Source: Bradyrhizobium stylosanthis (GTDB taxonomy: Bacteria; Pseudomonadota; Alphaproteobacteria; Rhizobiales; Xanthobacteraceae). From it: a stretch of DNA of 64,000 bases. A model generated the notes under the pieces. It saw only the letters and a program-made list of their open reading frames with translations, ran no database searches and was not told where the DNA came from. A program made the position numbers and the translations under genes. This document shows, in pieces, positions 53,977 through 63,159 of the stretch (positions are counted from its first letter, which is position 1; every line of letters starts with the position of its first letter). The stretch covers positions 363,755-427,754 of the forward strand of contig NZ_LVEM01000002.1 in assembly GCF_001641335.1 (NCBI RefSeq). The letters run 5' to 3'.

Positions 53977-55248
53977 TCACACCACGCTTCTCCCCGCCCG
54001 CTCCGCGACCGCCTTCTGCACGAAATACATCATCACCAGCGTGATGAGGGTCGTCATGACGACGACGTAGCCGATCCGGTCGAAATGGATCAGCGCGCCG
54101 TCGGGTGCCTGCGCGATGATGGCGCCGGCCAGCACCGAGCCGAGGCCGCCGGAGAGCTGCTGCAGCGAGGCGCTGACCGCGCTGAAGGAGCCGCGCTGGC
54201 TCGCGTCGGGGATCGCCGACATCAGCGCCTGCGACGGGATCATGCGCGAGAAGATGCCGATGAACATCAGCACGTTGACGGTGATCGCGGTCACCAGCGA
54301 GACGTGGCCGAGATGGGTGTAGATCAGCACCATGACGACGGTCATCGCGCAGCCGAACACGAAGGTCGGATATTTGCCGAACGCGTCGCTGGCGCGGCCG
54401 ACCAGCGGCCCGGTGACGATGCTGAACAGGCCGGAGACGAGATAGATCGTCGGCAGATGCAGCATGTCGATGCCGAGATTGTGCACGGTGAAGGCGCTGG
54501 AGAACGGCATCAGCATGTAGCCGCCGGTCGCGAGCAGCGTCGTGACGGCGAAGGCCAGCGTGTAGCGCGGCTCGAACACCGTCGCGATCAAATGGCGGAA
54601 CGGGTTGCGGTCCTGCTTCAGCTTCAGATGCGCATCGACCGGCTCCATCACGAAGGCGACGACGGCGATCGTGACGATCGACAGGCCGACGATCGCGACG
54701 AAGCAGATCTGCCAGCTCCAGTGATTGGCGAGAAACAGTCCCGCGGGAATGCCGAGCACCTGGCTCGCCGCGAACGCGGTCTGCACGAAGCCCATCACGC
54801 GGCCGCGCAAGTGCAGCGCGAACAGATCGGTGATGATGGCGAGAACCACCGAGCCGATCACGCCGCCGAACAATCCGGTCACGATGCGGCCGATCAGCAG
54901 CACGTGGTAGTTTTGCGCCATGGCGCAGAGCAGGGTGCCGAGCGTGAAGCCGACATAGAAGAACAGCAGCAGGCGTTTGCGGTCGAAGCGGTCGGCGAAG
55001 CCGGCAGCGAGGATGCCTGAAAGCCCCGCGCTGAACGCGTAGGCCGACACCGCGACGCCGAACTGGGCGGCGGTGATGTTGAGCGCCGGCATCAGGATGG
55101 CGCCGAGCGGCGACATGATGATGAAGTCGAGAATGATCGTGAACTGCGTGAACGCCAGCAGCGCGATGAGGAGCGCCTGGTAGCGCGAAAAGCCGCGCGG
55201 ACGGTCCGATTGATCGTCGATAGGCGCGGCGAGCGTCTGGTCGGTCAT
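53977..55248 (-). CDS. MFS transporter
   Basis: The 423-residue protein has 12 predicted spans and the MFS motif A-like GFADRFDRKRLLLFFYVGFT between spans 2 and 3, and GRASDAFGKYPTFVFGCAMT between spans 8 and 9. It resembles drug/sugar efflux permeases (MFS_1, AraJ-like). Short N-terminal tail. Substrate unknown. tRNA-Leu lies just to its left. Confidence 0.88.
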   Translation of the reverse strand: MTDQTLAAPIDDQSDRPRGFSRYQALLIALLAFTQFTIILDFIIMSPLGAILMPALNITAAQFGVAVSAYAFSAGLSGILAAGFADRFDRKRLLLFFYVGFTLGTLLCAMAQNYHVLLIGRIVTGLFGGVIGSVVLAIITDLFALHLRGRVMGFVQTAFAASQVLGIPAGLFLANHWSWQICFVAIVGLSIVTIAVVAFVMEPVDAHLKLKQDRNPFRHLIATVFEPRYTLAFAVTTLLATGGYMLMPFSSAFTVHNLGIDMLHLPTIYLVSGLFSIVTGPLVGRASDAFGKYPTFVFGCAMTVVMVLIYTHLGHVSLVTAITVNVLMFIGIFSRMIPSQALMSAIPDASQRGSFSAVSASLQQLSGGLGSVLAGAIIAQAPDGALIHFDRIGYVVVMTTLITLVMMYFVQKAVAERAGRSVV

Positions 55249-55350
55249 GGGGCTCGATTCATGGCGAGTGGAGGAGGAGACTGGCAGATAGGGTGAGCCG
55301 CGGCGAATTGCATGGGCCGCAGGCCGCTCGTTCCCCCGGGAATATGAAGC

Positions 55351-58300
55351 TCACGCCGGGTTGTGGGATCCATGCAACAGGGAGTCCGGCAATCCGGTCA
55401 ATTCCGCTTCGGCCTGCACCAGCCAGAACCGCATCTCCATCTCGCGGTACATCGTCGCCGCGGCAGCAAGCTCGTCGCGAGCCTGGTCGGGACGTCCCGC
55501 GTTCACATACAATTTTCCGAGGCCGTGACGGCAGCGCGCAGCGAGCGGGCGGAGGTCGAGTTCATCGGCCAGCGCGAGCGCGGCTCGGTAGTGACCTTCG
55601 GCCTGGTCCGGGGAGCTGTCGCCGCTGGAAGCCTCGCCCAGAAGGCGCAGGGCGGCCGCCTCGCCGCTCCGCTGGCCATTTTCACGGGCCAGCGTCAGCG
55701 CCCGTCCGGCAGCCCTGAGAGCATCCGCCTGCCGGCCCGCGAACAAATATGCTTCGCCCAAAGGCGACAGGAACAGCGCCTGGGCAAATCGATGCCCCAT
55801 CTTCTCGAAGACGCTCAGCGCCTGCTCCATCAGCGGCAGGCCTTCGGCCGTTTGCCCCAGCAGGGCATAAGCGTGGCCGAGGCTGCCGGAATTGCCTGCG
55901 ACGAGGAACGGCAGGTTCCACTCGCGCGCCACCGCCAGTCCGCGCTCCAGCACCACGACTGCGCGGTTCAGCTCTCCCCGGGACGCCAGCAGATCGGCAA
56001 AACACCAGCTGACGATGCCGAGGCTATAGGGGTGATCGACCGCCTCGGCGAGGCGTATGCCTTCCTCGCCGTGAGCGATCCCGCGCGCGAACTTGCCCTG
56101 GTCGGCATAGATGCGGGCGAGAAAACCGTGGGCGGTCACCGCCGGATATCCGGCGAGGGAAAATTGCTGGCGGCGTGCGTCGCCGTCGAGCAGGTCCAGC
56201 ACGTTGAGATAATGGGATTCCGACTCGCCGTAGTGCAGCGTCGAGAAGCAGGCGAGCCCGAGAAACAGCGATGCCGAGATGCGGAGCGAAAGCTCGCCGA
56301 GCTGCTCTGCGAGACGATGGGCGTCCCGCCCGAACTTGACGGCGTCCTGTGGACGGCCGCTCAGGCTGAGGGTCTGGCACATGTGAACGGACGCGAGGCA
56401 AAGCCGTCCGGGATCGTCGAGATCTCTGGCCAGCGCTTCGGCCTCGCGAAGATAGGCGACGATGCGCGCGAACTGGCCGAGTGGAAAAAGCGAGGTCTTC
56501 AGGTCGAACCTCAGATCGATCGCCTGCTCCATCGTGTCCCGGGTCTGCGGCAGCGTCGCGAGACAGCGCAGCCCCCGTTCGAAGAAACTGGCCGCTTCGC
56601 GGTTGGCCCATCGCGCGTGTGCGAGGCGCCCCGCCTTGATCCAGTGGTCGGCCGCCTCGCGGGCACGCGCGGCCTCGGCGAAATGATGGGCAACGATCTC
56701 GGGGTGGGTTTCGGCCAGTGCCGGGAAGCGTTCGACGAGTGTGTCCGCGATATCCGCATGCAATTGCTGCCTGCGGCTCCTCAGCATCGCGACATAGGCG
56801 GCATCCTGGACCAGCGCGTGCTTGAACGTGTAGCTCGCCTGCGGCGGCGAGCCGCGACGGCTGACGAGGCCGGAGGCCGTCAGCCGTTGAAGCGCGGCAT
56901 CCAGATCGACAGGGGGCAGCGCGGATATTGCAGCGATCAGCTCGTAGGAGAACTCCCGCCCGATCGAAGCGCCGATCGAAGCCACGTCCTTCGCCGCGCC
57001 GAGCAGGTCGAGGCGAGCGGCCAGCGAGGCCTGCAACGTCGCCGGAATGGCGAGCGATCGCCGCGACCCCTCCGTCCCTTCGCTGTCGGATGTCTCGCGC
57101 AACAGCTCCTGCTCGATCAGCGTGCGGGTCAACTCCTCGACGAACAGCGGGATGCCGTCGGCGCGCGACAGGATCTGCTCGACGACGGGCTCGGGGAGAG
57201 GCTTGCCTCCCGCGACGTCATCGATGATGCCGGCGCTGTCGCTGCGGCCAAGGCGGCCGAGGGGCAGCAGCGTCACATGTGGCTGGCCGATCCAGGAAGG
57301 CTGGAATTCCGGCCTGACGGTGATCAGCAACAGCAGCGGCAGATTTGCGGCGCGAGCCGCGATCGCGTCGAGCAGGTCGAGCGATGTCGGGTCGATCCAG
57401 TGCGCGTCCTCTATCACGATCAGCCCCGGTGTCTGCACCGTTCCGGCCGAAAGCTGGTTGAGCAGCGCATTGAGGGTCATCTCCCGCTTCTCCTGCGGGG
57501 AGATCGCAAGGGCCGGATAGCGTCCGTCCGACGGCACGCCGAGAAGCTCGGCGATCAGCGCGACATCGCGGGCCAGATTTTTCGTTGCGGGCGCGAGCAG
57601 GGCTTCCAGCCTGTTGATCCGTGCGCCGGCGCTGCTGCCGGGTTCGAAATTGGCAGCCCGTTGAAGCTGAATGATGAGCGGGTAGAGCGCGCTGTGCGCA
57701 TGATGCGGAGAGCAATAATAGCGCAAGCGGCGGTGTTGCTCGTCCTCGAGGCACGTCAGCACGCTCTCGACGATGCGCGACTTGCCGATGCCGGGCTCGC
57801 CCGAGATCAGCACCACGCGGCCCGCACCGGATTTCGCCTGATTCCAGCGGCGCAGCAGCAGCTCGGTCTCTTCCTGGCGACCGACGAGAGCGGACAGTGA
57901 ATCGGCGCGCCGCGCATCGAAACGGCTGACGCCCACGGCCTCGCCGAGCACCTGCCACGCGGGCACCGGCTCTCGCAGTCCCTTGACCTCGATATCCGGA
58001 AGCGCGCGCGTGTCGAACAATTGCCCAAGCAGCCGCCGCGTGCCGGCGGCGATCGCGACCTCGCCCGGTCCGGCAACGTCTTGCAACCGCGTTGCCAGGT
58101 TCGGCGTCTCGCCGATCGCAACGTGCTGCCTGAGATCGCCGGGCCCGGGCTTCTCGCCGATCACGACGAGGCCGGTTGCGATCCCGACGCTCGCCCGCGG
58201 TGCCGTGCCGGCCGGTGCGTTGAGAGTGCGGACCGCGTCGACGATCGCGAGGCCGGCGCGTACGGCATGTTCGGCATCGTGCTCGCGCGCCATGGGATAA

Positions 58301-59346
58301 CCGAAATAGATCAGGACACCGTTGCCCTGGTGCTGGGCGACGAAGCCATGGAATTGCATCGCGATCCGAGCCGCGACCTGATGAAAGGCGACGATCTGGT
58401 CGTGGACATCCTCCGGGTCGCGCTCCGCAGACAGCGGCATCGCGCCGATCAGCTGGCAGGCCATGATCGTCAACTGGCGCTGCTGGCGGCCGCCCGGGCG
58501 AAGCGATTCCGAAGGCGGAGCATCGTCGTCGCGTTCCGCGACGGCTGCGGCTTCGGTCTCCCGCACCCGAATGCCATCCGGGGGCTCGTTCGTCCGCGCC
58601 GCATCGGACGGTCTGGCGTTGCGGAGCTCCGCGACGAGCGACTGGGTGACCGCATCGGGCTCCGTGTTCAGCTCGCGCTTGAGCAGCGCGACGAGATCCT
58701 GATAGCGCTTGAGCGCCTCGGCCTTGCGTCCATTGGCGGTGAGCGCTTGGATGACCAGCCGATGCGCATCCTCGCGCAAGGCATTCACGGCAATGGCCCG
58801 GTTGGCGGTCCTGAGCGCGGATTCCGCATGTCCGGACTGCAGCGCGTGCTGGCCGTGCCGGACCATGGAATCGACGGCCATGCCGTCCAGCCGCTCCCGT
58901 TCCTGGTCGCGCCATTCCGACCATGCGTCTTCTTCTATGTTCAGATCCGTCAGCAACGGATTGCGGTAGAGATCGGCGGCTGCGGCCAGCGACGCACGGC
59001 TGCCCTCGACGATCAGGGTCTCGAAGCGGACCGCATCGCAATCGATCACGCCGGGCGCGAGCCAGACGTCATTGTCGTCGCTGCAAAGGGAGTCCTGCCC
59101 GAGAATCCGCCGTAACCGCACCAGGCTCTGGCGCAGATTCTGCCGCGCCTGGGTCTCGAAATGCGAGCCCCACAGCAGGTTCGCGAGCTTCTCGCGCGGT
59201 TGGCGGCGCGGCGCAGTGCAAGCCAGGTAGGCCAGCAATCCCGCAAGCTTCCGGCCCGGCAACGAAACCACGCCGTCATTCGTCGTCAGTTCAAAACGTC
59301 CGAACAGCGAAAGACCAAATCTCGGAAGCGGCACGCTGTCTCTCAT
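55351..59346 (-). CDS. SARP/BTAD transcription factor fused to degenerate cyclase, AAA ATPase and TPR domains
   Basis: The 1,331-residue protein starts at ATG 59346 (MRDSVPLPRFG). Order: OmpR-type winged helix (residues about 10-85; VVSLPGRKLAGLLAYLACTA), BTAD helices (about 95-240), class III cyclase-like domain (about 290-440), AAA ATPase with Walker A LISGEPGIGKSR (about 515), then TPR-like repeats to the end. In the cyclase domain the two metal Asp are replaced: TIMACQLIGAM (Q) and QGNGVLIYFGYP (N), so it should not make cAMP. The family regulates secondary metabolism or surface genes. Divergent from the autotransporter cassette. Confidence 0.82.
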   Translation of the reverse strand: MRDSVPLPRFGLSLFGRFELTTNDGVVSLPGRKLAGLLAYLACTAPRRQPREKLANLLWGSHFETQARQNLRQSLVRLRRILGQDSLCSDDNDVWLAPGVIDCDAVRFETLIVEGSRASLAAAADLYRNPLLTDLNIEEDAWSEWRDQERERLDGMAVDSMVRHGQHALQSGHAESALRTANRAIAVNALREDAHRLVIQALTANGRKAEALKRYQDLVALLKRELNTEPDAVTQSLVAELRNARPSDAARTNEPPDGIRVRETEAAAVAERDDDAPPSESLRPGGRQQRQLTIMACQLIGAMPLSAERDPEDVHDQIVAFHQVAARIAMQFHGFVAQHQGNGVLIYFGYPMAREHDAEHAVRAGLAIVDAVRTLNAPAGTAPRASVGIATGLVVIGEKPGPGDLRQHVAIGETPNLATRLQDVAGPGEVAIAAGTRRLLGQLFDTRALPDIEVKGLREPVPAWQVLGEAVGVSRFDARRADSLSALVGRQEETELLLRRWNQAKSGAGRVVLISGEPGIGKSRIVESVLTCLEDEQHRRLRYYCSPHHAHSALYPLIIQLQRAANFEPGSSAGARINRLEALLAPATKNLARDVALIAELLGVPSDGRYPALAISPQEKREMTLNALLNQLSAGTVQTPGLIVIEDAHWIDPTSLDLLDAIAARAANLPLLLLITVRPEFQPSWIGQPHVTLLPLGRLGRSDSAGIIDDVAGGKPLPEPVVEQILSRADGIPLFVEELTRTLIEQELLRETSDSEGTEGSRRSLAIPATLQASLAARLDLLGAAKDVASIGASIGREFSYELIAAISALPPVDLDAALQRLTASGLVSRRGSPPQASYTFKHALVQDAAYVAMLRSRRQQLHADIADTLVERFPALAETHPEIVAHHFAEAARAREAADHWIKAGRLAHARWANREAASFFERGLRCLATLPQTRDTMEQAIDLRFDLKTSLFPLGQFARIVAYLREAEALARDLDDPGRLCLASVHMCQTLSLSGRPQDAVKFGRDAHRLAEQLGELSLRISASLFLGLACFSTLHYGESESHYLNVLDLLDGDARRQQFSLAGYPAVTAHGFLARIYADQGKFARGIAHGEEGIRLAEAVDHPYSLGIVSWCFADLLASRGELNRAVVVLERGLAVAREWNLPFLVAGNSGSLGHAYALLGQTAEGLPLMEQALSVFEKMGHRFAQALFLSPLGEAYLFAGRQADALRAAGRALTLARENGQRSGEAAALRLLGEASSGDSSPDQAEGHYRAALALADELDLRPLAARCRHGLGKLYVNAGRPDQARDELAAAATMYREMEMRFWLVQAEAELTGLPDSLLHGSHNPA

Positions 59347-59544
59347 TCCAATGGCAAACCGGGCACGGCGAACGTGGCCTCGGAAACACACCTAACACGC
59401 TTTGACGCACTTTGAAGGTTGCGCAAGGCAGGAGTCACGCTGCTGTCACGCCGGACTGACGCCGGCATTGACGGCGGTCGGCCTACAAATCCCCGCGGCG
59501 CGCGCTCTCCTATGGCGAATTGGGGAGATAGTGGGGGACTAAAC

Positions 59545-60966
59545 ATGAATATTTCAGTCGTATTTCGAACGCGAGCAGCCGCCTTCCTTGCAACCGGGCT
59601 CATCGCCGCGATCGCGACCGGTGCGTACGCTCCGCAAGCCCGGGCCCAGTTCGTGTGCGTCGATACTGCTGCCTCCGCCCAAGGTGCGACGGCAACCGGA
59701 TCGGGCGGCAATTTTGCCTGCGGGACCAATGCAAACGCCACCGGCACAGGCGGTAACAACACGGCAATCGGGTTCGGAGCAAACGCCAACGGCAATGTCA
59801 GTGGCAATATCGCCGTCGGCCTCGCCAACGCTAGCGGCAATGGCAGCGTCAATACCGCGGTCGGGGACAACGCCAATTCCAGCGGCAACAACAGCGTCAA
59901 CACCGCGATCGGGGAAGCCCTCGCCAACGGCAACAACAGCTCCAATACCGCGAGCGGCTTTGACGCCATTGCCAGCGGCGACGGCAGCAAAAACCTCGCG
60001 ACCGGGTCCAGCGCCCACGCCAGTGGCGACGGCAGCGGCAATATCGCGGCCGGGTCGAACACCAATGCCGTCGGCAACGCCAGCAACAACATTGCGTCCG
60101 GGACCAACGCCAACGCCAGCGGCAATATCAGCTCCAACGTCGCGACCGGCATGAACGCCAACGCGAGTGGCGCCGGAAGCCGAAACGTCGCGACCGGCGA
60201 CGGTGCCAACGCCAGTGGCGCGAGCAGCTTCAACGCGGCGAGCGGCTATCTCTCCAATGCGAGCGGCGCCAATTCGGGAAATGTCGCAACCGGAGCAGGC
60301 GCTCTGGCTAACGGCACCGGTAGCGCCAACGTCGCGGTGGGCCTCAACGCCAACGCCAGCGGAAACGGCGTCGCCAATACCGCGGTGGGCAATGGCTCCA
60401 ACGCCACCGGCGCGAACTCGTCGGCTTTCGGCAATGGCGCGTCGGCGACCTTCGCGAACTCCGCCGCGATCGGCAACGGCGCCACCGCGACGCGCGCCAA
60501 TCAGCAGGTCTACGGCACCGCCACCAATACCTACACGATGGCCGGCATTGCCTCGGCCGCGAGCACGGCTGCGCAGTCCGGGCCGACGCAACTCGTCACC
60601 ACGGATGCGGCCGGCAATCTCGCCTCGACGTCGCTGGCCGCGCTCGGGCTTGCCAGCTCCGGCGATATCGCAGGCATCAACAATCAGCTCGCCGGCATCA
60701 ATGCGCGCCTGAATGAGCTCGACGGCAAGACCGGCAAGGCGATCAACGGTGTTGCGATGGCTTTTGCGATGTCCGGTTCACCGTGGCTAATGCCGTCCGA
60801 GAAGATCGCGGTCACCGCGAACTGGGGCACCTTCCAGAACACCAATGCGCTCTCTATGAGCGCCGCGCTCCGCGTCAGCGAGAATGTGCAGGCCAGCGGC
60901 GGCCTGACCTATGGCACGAACGGCGGCGGATTGGGCGGACGCGTCGGCATGCGCGTCGGCTGGTGA
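59545..60966 (+). CDS. YadA-like trimeric autotransporter adhesin
   Basis: The 473-residue protein from ATG 59545 has a signal peptide ending about ARA|Q, then about 12 head repeats of 16 residues (consensus x-x-ANASG-x-x-S-x-N-x-A-x-G; e.g. TNANASGNISSNVATG), a short helical neck (NQLAGINARLNELDGKTGKA), and a C-terminal YadA anchor (MSGSPWLMPSEKIAVTANWG...GGRVGMRVGW). Three anchors build a 12-strand pore and the heads stand on the surface as a beta roll. The stalk is very short. First gene of a rightward cassette. Confidence 0.85.
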   Translation: MNISVVFRTRAAAFLATGLIAAIATGAYAPQARAQFVCVDTAASAQGATATGSGGNFACGTNANATGTGGNNTAIGFGANANGNVSGNIAVGLANASGNGSVNTAVGDNANSSGNNSVNTAIGEALANGNNSSNTASGFDAIASGDGSKNLATGSSAHASGDGSGNIAAGSNTNAVGNASNNIASGTNANASGNISSNVATGMNANASGAGSRNVATGDGANASGASSFNAASGYLSNASGANSGNVATGAGALANGTGSANVAVGLNANASGNGVANTAVGNGSNATGANSSAFGNGASATFANSAAIGNGATATRANQQVYGTATNTYTMAGIASAASTAAQSGPTQLVTTDAAGNLASTSLAALGLASSGDIAGINNQLAGINARLNELDGKTGKAINGVAMAFAMSGSPWLMPSEKIAVTANWGTFQNTNALSMSAALRVSENVQASGGLTYGTNGGGLGGRVGMRVGW

Positions 60967-60985
60967 AGGCGGGCGCGGCCAGTCC

Positions 60986-61540
60986 ATGCAATTGATTGCG
61001 CGTGCCCTGATTGCACTGGCTCTGCTGCTGTCGTGCAGCAACGACCGGGCGGAAGCTCAACAGAAAACGCCTGCGCCTGCGGCCACGCCCGCGCAGCCGT
61101 CGCTGCCTGTCACGTTGGAGCAGGCGCTCTATCTTATCCGTTCGACGCTGCTTACGCTCAATGATGCCAACCGCACCGGCAATTACACCGTGCTGCGCGA
61201 TCTCGCCGCGCCCGATTTCCAGGCGCGCAATACCGCCGCCGATCTCGGGTTGAATTTTCTCGACCTGCGGCGTCGCAATTTCGATCTGTACGGCGCGGCA
61301 TTGCTGCCGCCGCAATTCACCGAAGCGCCGTCGCTCGACCAGCGCGGAATGCTGCGGCTTGCCGGTTACATTCCGACCCAGCCGCAGCAGATCAAGTTCG
61401 ATCTCGTGTTTCAGATCGCCGCCGGACAATGGCGACTGTTCGGGATCGCTATCGCCACGCCGGAAGCCGCACCCCCGCAGCCGCAAGCCCAGGCAGCTGC
61501 CGCGAAGTCGGCCGCGTCTGCGCAGAAGAAGTCACCATGA
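60986..61540 (+). CDS. exported protein of unknown function in adhesin cassette
   Basis: The 184-residue protein from ATG 60986 has a signal peptide (LIARALIALALLLSCSNDRA; the Cys could also be a lipobox, L-L-S-C). A globular part has VTLEQALYLIRSTLLTLNDA and NYTVLRDLAAPDFQARNTAA, and ends QIAAGQWRLFGIAIATPEAA, an NTF2-like beta-sheet pattern. The C-terminal tail is Ala/Pro/Lys-rich. Linked to the next gene by an ATGA overlap. Confidence 0.7.
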   Translation: MQLIARALIALALLLSCSNDRAEAQQKTPAPAATPAQPSLPVTLEQALYLIRSTLLTLNDANRTGNYTVLRDLAAPDFQARNTAADLGLNFLDLRRRNFDLYGAALLPPQFTEAPSLDQRGMLRLAGYIPTQPQQIKFDLVFQIAAGQWRLFGIAIATPEAAPPQPQAQAAAAKSAASAQKKSP

Positions 61541-61635
61541 GGCACCAAACAGCCGCACCGGCGCAGTCGCGCGGCCAACAGATTTTCAGCCGCGACCGTC
61601 ATCGGCTGGAATTTTCCACTGCTCCCGGACGGACT

Positions 61636-61833
61636 ATGAAGAGGAACAAGTTCATGATGTATCGAATGATGATCGCCGCGGCGCTGTTCGCAGCGATCAG
61701 TGCCGCCCCGGTTATGGCTTACACGAGGTCTCCGTCGATGGCCGACGGGGCCGTACGGAAGAACATCCCGCCGCCGCCGAAGCCTCCGGCGCCCCCCAAG
61801 CCGCCAGCCCCCACGTCCGGGAAGAAGCCGTAG
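61636..61833 (+). CDS. small exported proline-rich peptide
   Basis: From ATG 61636 (MKRNKFMMYR) a signal peptide (MIAAALFAAISAAPVMA) leads to a short tail PPPPKPPAPPKPPAPTSGKK. The ATG at 61537, overlapping the previous stop, would add 33 residues in front of the signal and is less likely; ATG 61654 is also possible. The mature peptide is about 40 residues and probably extended. Confidence 0.55.
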   Translation: MKRNKFMMYRMMIAAALFAAISAAPVMAYTRSPSMADGAVRKNIPPPPKPPAPPKPPAPTSGKKP

Positions 61834-61911
61834 CCGCAGCCTGATTGGGAGTCCGAGCGCGAGGTCGCCGTGCATCCGGCGATCTCATTGCCGTCAGGTT
61901 TATCCAACTGC

Positions 61912-63159
61912 ATGTCATATCAGCCCATCATGCGCGCGCGCCTCTACGATTCCGTTCGAGACAGATGGACGCGCGCGTGTGTCGTCATGGCCTGCTGTAC
62001 GGTTTCCTCGCTCGCGCATGCCGCCGAGCCGAACTGGTCGCTGAGCGCCGATCAGGAGTTGCGATATGCCACCTGGAGCGGCACGCGGGGTTTCCCTGCC
62101 AGTGGCTCGTCGGCGGCCGGCGCCGGGACGCAGCTCTATGCACCCCTGACGATCCAGGCGAACGGGCAGCCGCTCGAAAACATCAAAGTCGATCTGCTCG
62201 GCAGAGGCGGCTATGTCTGGTCACGGCAATCCACGCCCGGGTTGACCGGCAGCGTCACGACCACGACCGATACGGTCGTCTCGGGGACGGCAACCTATCT
62301 CGGCATTCCCGGAATTCAGCCGTTCGTCTCCATGAACGTCAACCTTCCAACGGGGACGACGGCTCTCTATGGCAGCGCGGCGAATGCGCGGATGGATCAG
62401 GACATCGTCGACCTCGCAACATTCGGGGAAGGGCTGAACATAGGGCCGACGGTCGGCGTCAACCTGCCCATCGGCGAACAGCTCATCCTGACGTTCAGCT
62501 CCGGCTATACCTGGCGCGGCGCATATCGCATGGAAGCGCTGCTCGATCCCGCAAGCACGGAGCCGCAGGCAACCACATTGGTGGGGCCGGGACGGGTCGC
62601 GACGCAGAGTGCCTCGCTCGGCTACCAGCTGGCAAACCTGACGCTGCTGGCTTCAGCGTCCTACGCCCACGAAACTGCAACCCGTCTGGATCAAGTCTCA
62701 TCCTATGCACTTGGCGACCGCTACACGCTGTCGGGTACGGTCGGATACGCATGGACGACATCGTCGAGCACGACATTCACGGCGTCGTGGACCAACGCCG
62801 AGAAGAACAGGGTTTTGGATCCGGAGCTGTTGAAGATCATTCCCGAGTCGTTTCGGTCCAACAGCGCCGTGTATCGGTATCGCCTCGAGCAACCCGTCGT
62901 GAGCGGCAACTGGACCGTCGCGCCGATGGTGAACTACATGCGGCGCGATCAAAACTCCTACAATCCGGTCACGCAGCAATTCATTCCGGCAAAGACCCGC
63001 ATCGGAGCGGGCGGTTCTGCGCAGTATTCGCTACGCGAAGGCTTGTCCTTGAAAGCGAGTGCGGAGCACTTCTGGATCAAAGAGAATCTGACCGAATTGA
63101 CGCCGAACCTTCGCGTTCGCGGCTGGATCGCGATGCTTGGCGGGAGCATGAAATTTTGA
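61912..63159 (+). CDS. outer-membrane beta-barrel protein
   Basis: The 415-residue protein has a signal peptide (ACVVMACCTVSSLAHA|AEPNW) followed by alternating beta strands (LSADQELRYATWSG; NIKVDLLGRGGYVWSRQSTP; LTFSSGYTWRGAYRMEALLD; YTLSGTVGYAWTTSSSTTFT) and a final strand ending in Phe (GWIAMLGGSMKF), the mark of Bam-inserted barrels. About 16-18 strands are likely. No plug. The start is uncertain among 61870, 61912 and 61930. Confidence 0.72.
   Translation: MSYQPIMRARLYDSVRDRWTRACVVMACCTVSSLAHAAEPNWSLSADQELRYATWSGTRGFPASGSSAAGAGTQLYAPLTIQANGQPLENIKVDLLGRGGYVWSRQSTPGLTGSVTTTTDTVVSGTATYLGIPGIQPFVSMNVNLPTGTTALYGSAANARMDQDIVDLATFGEGLNIGPTVGVNLPIGEQLILTFSSGYTWRGAYRMEALLDPASTEPQATTLVGPGRVATQSASLGYQLANLTLLASASYAHETATRLDQVSSYALGDRYTLSGTVGYAWTTSSSTTFTASWTNAEKNRVLDPELLKIIPESFRSNSAVYRYRLEQPVVSGNWTVAPMVNYMRRDQNSYNPVTQQFIPAKTRIGAGGSAQYSLREGLSLKASAEHFWIKENLTELTPNLRVRGWIAMLGGSMKF

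Noticed and set aside
55363..57900. 845-residue rightward frame antisense to the giant regulator
   Set aside because: It lacks any domain and is rich in Arg and Gln; the opposite strand has full SARP, ATPase and TPR motifs.
59680..60490. CRISPR-like periodic repeats
   Set aside because: The 48-base periodicity is coding (16-residue adhesin repeat) and the units are diverged; there are no identical repeats with unique spacers anywhere in the window.
59554..60591. Leftward frame opposite the adhesin repeats
   Set aside because: The repetitive GC-rich coding strand leaves the antisense frame open; there is no plausible start or fold.
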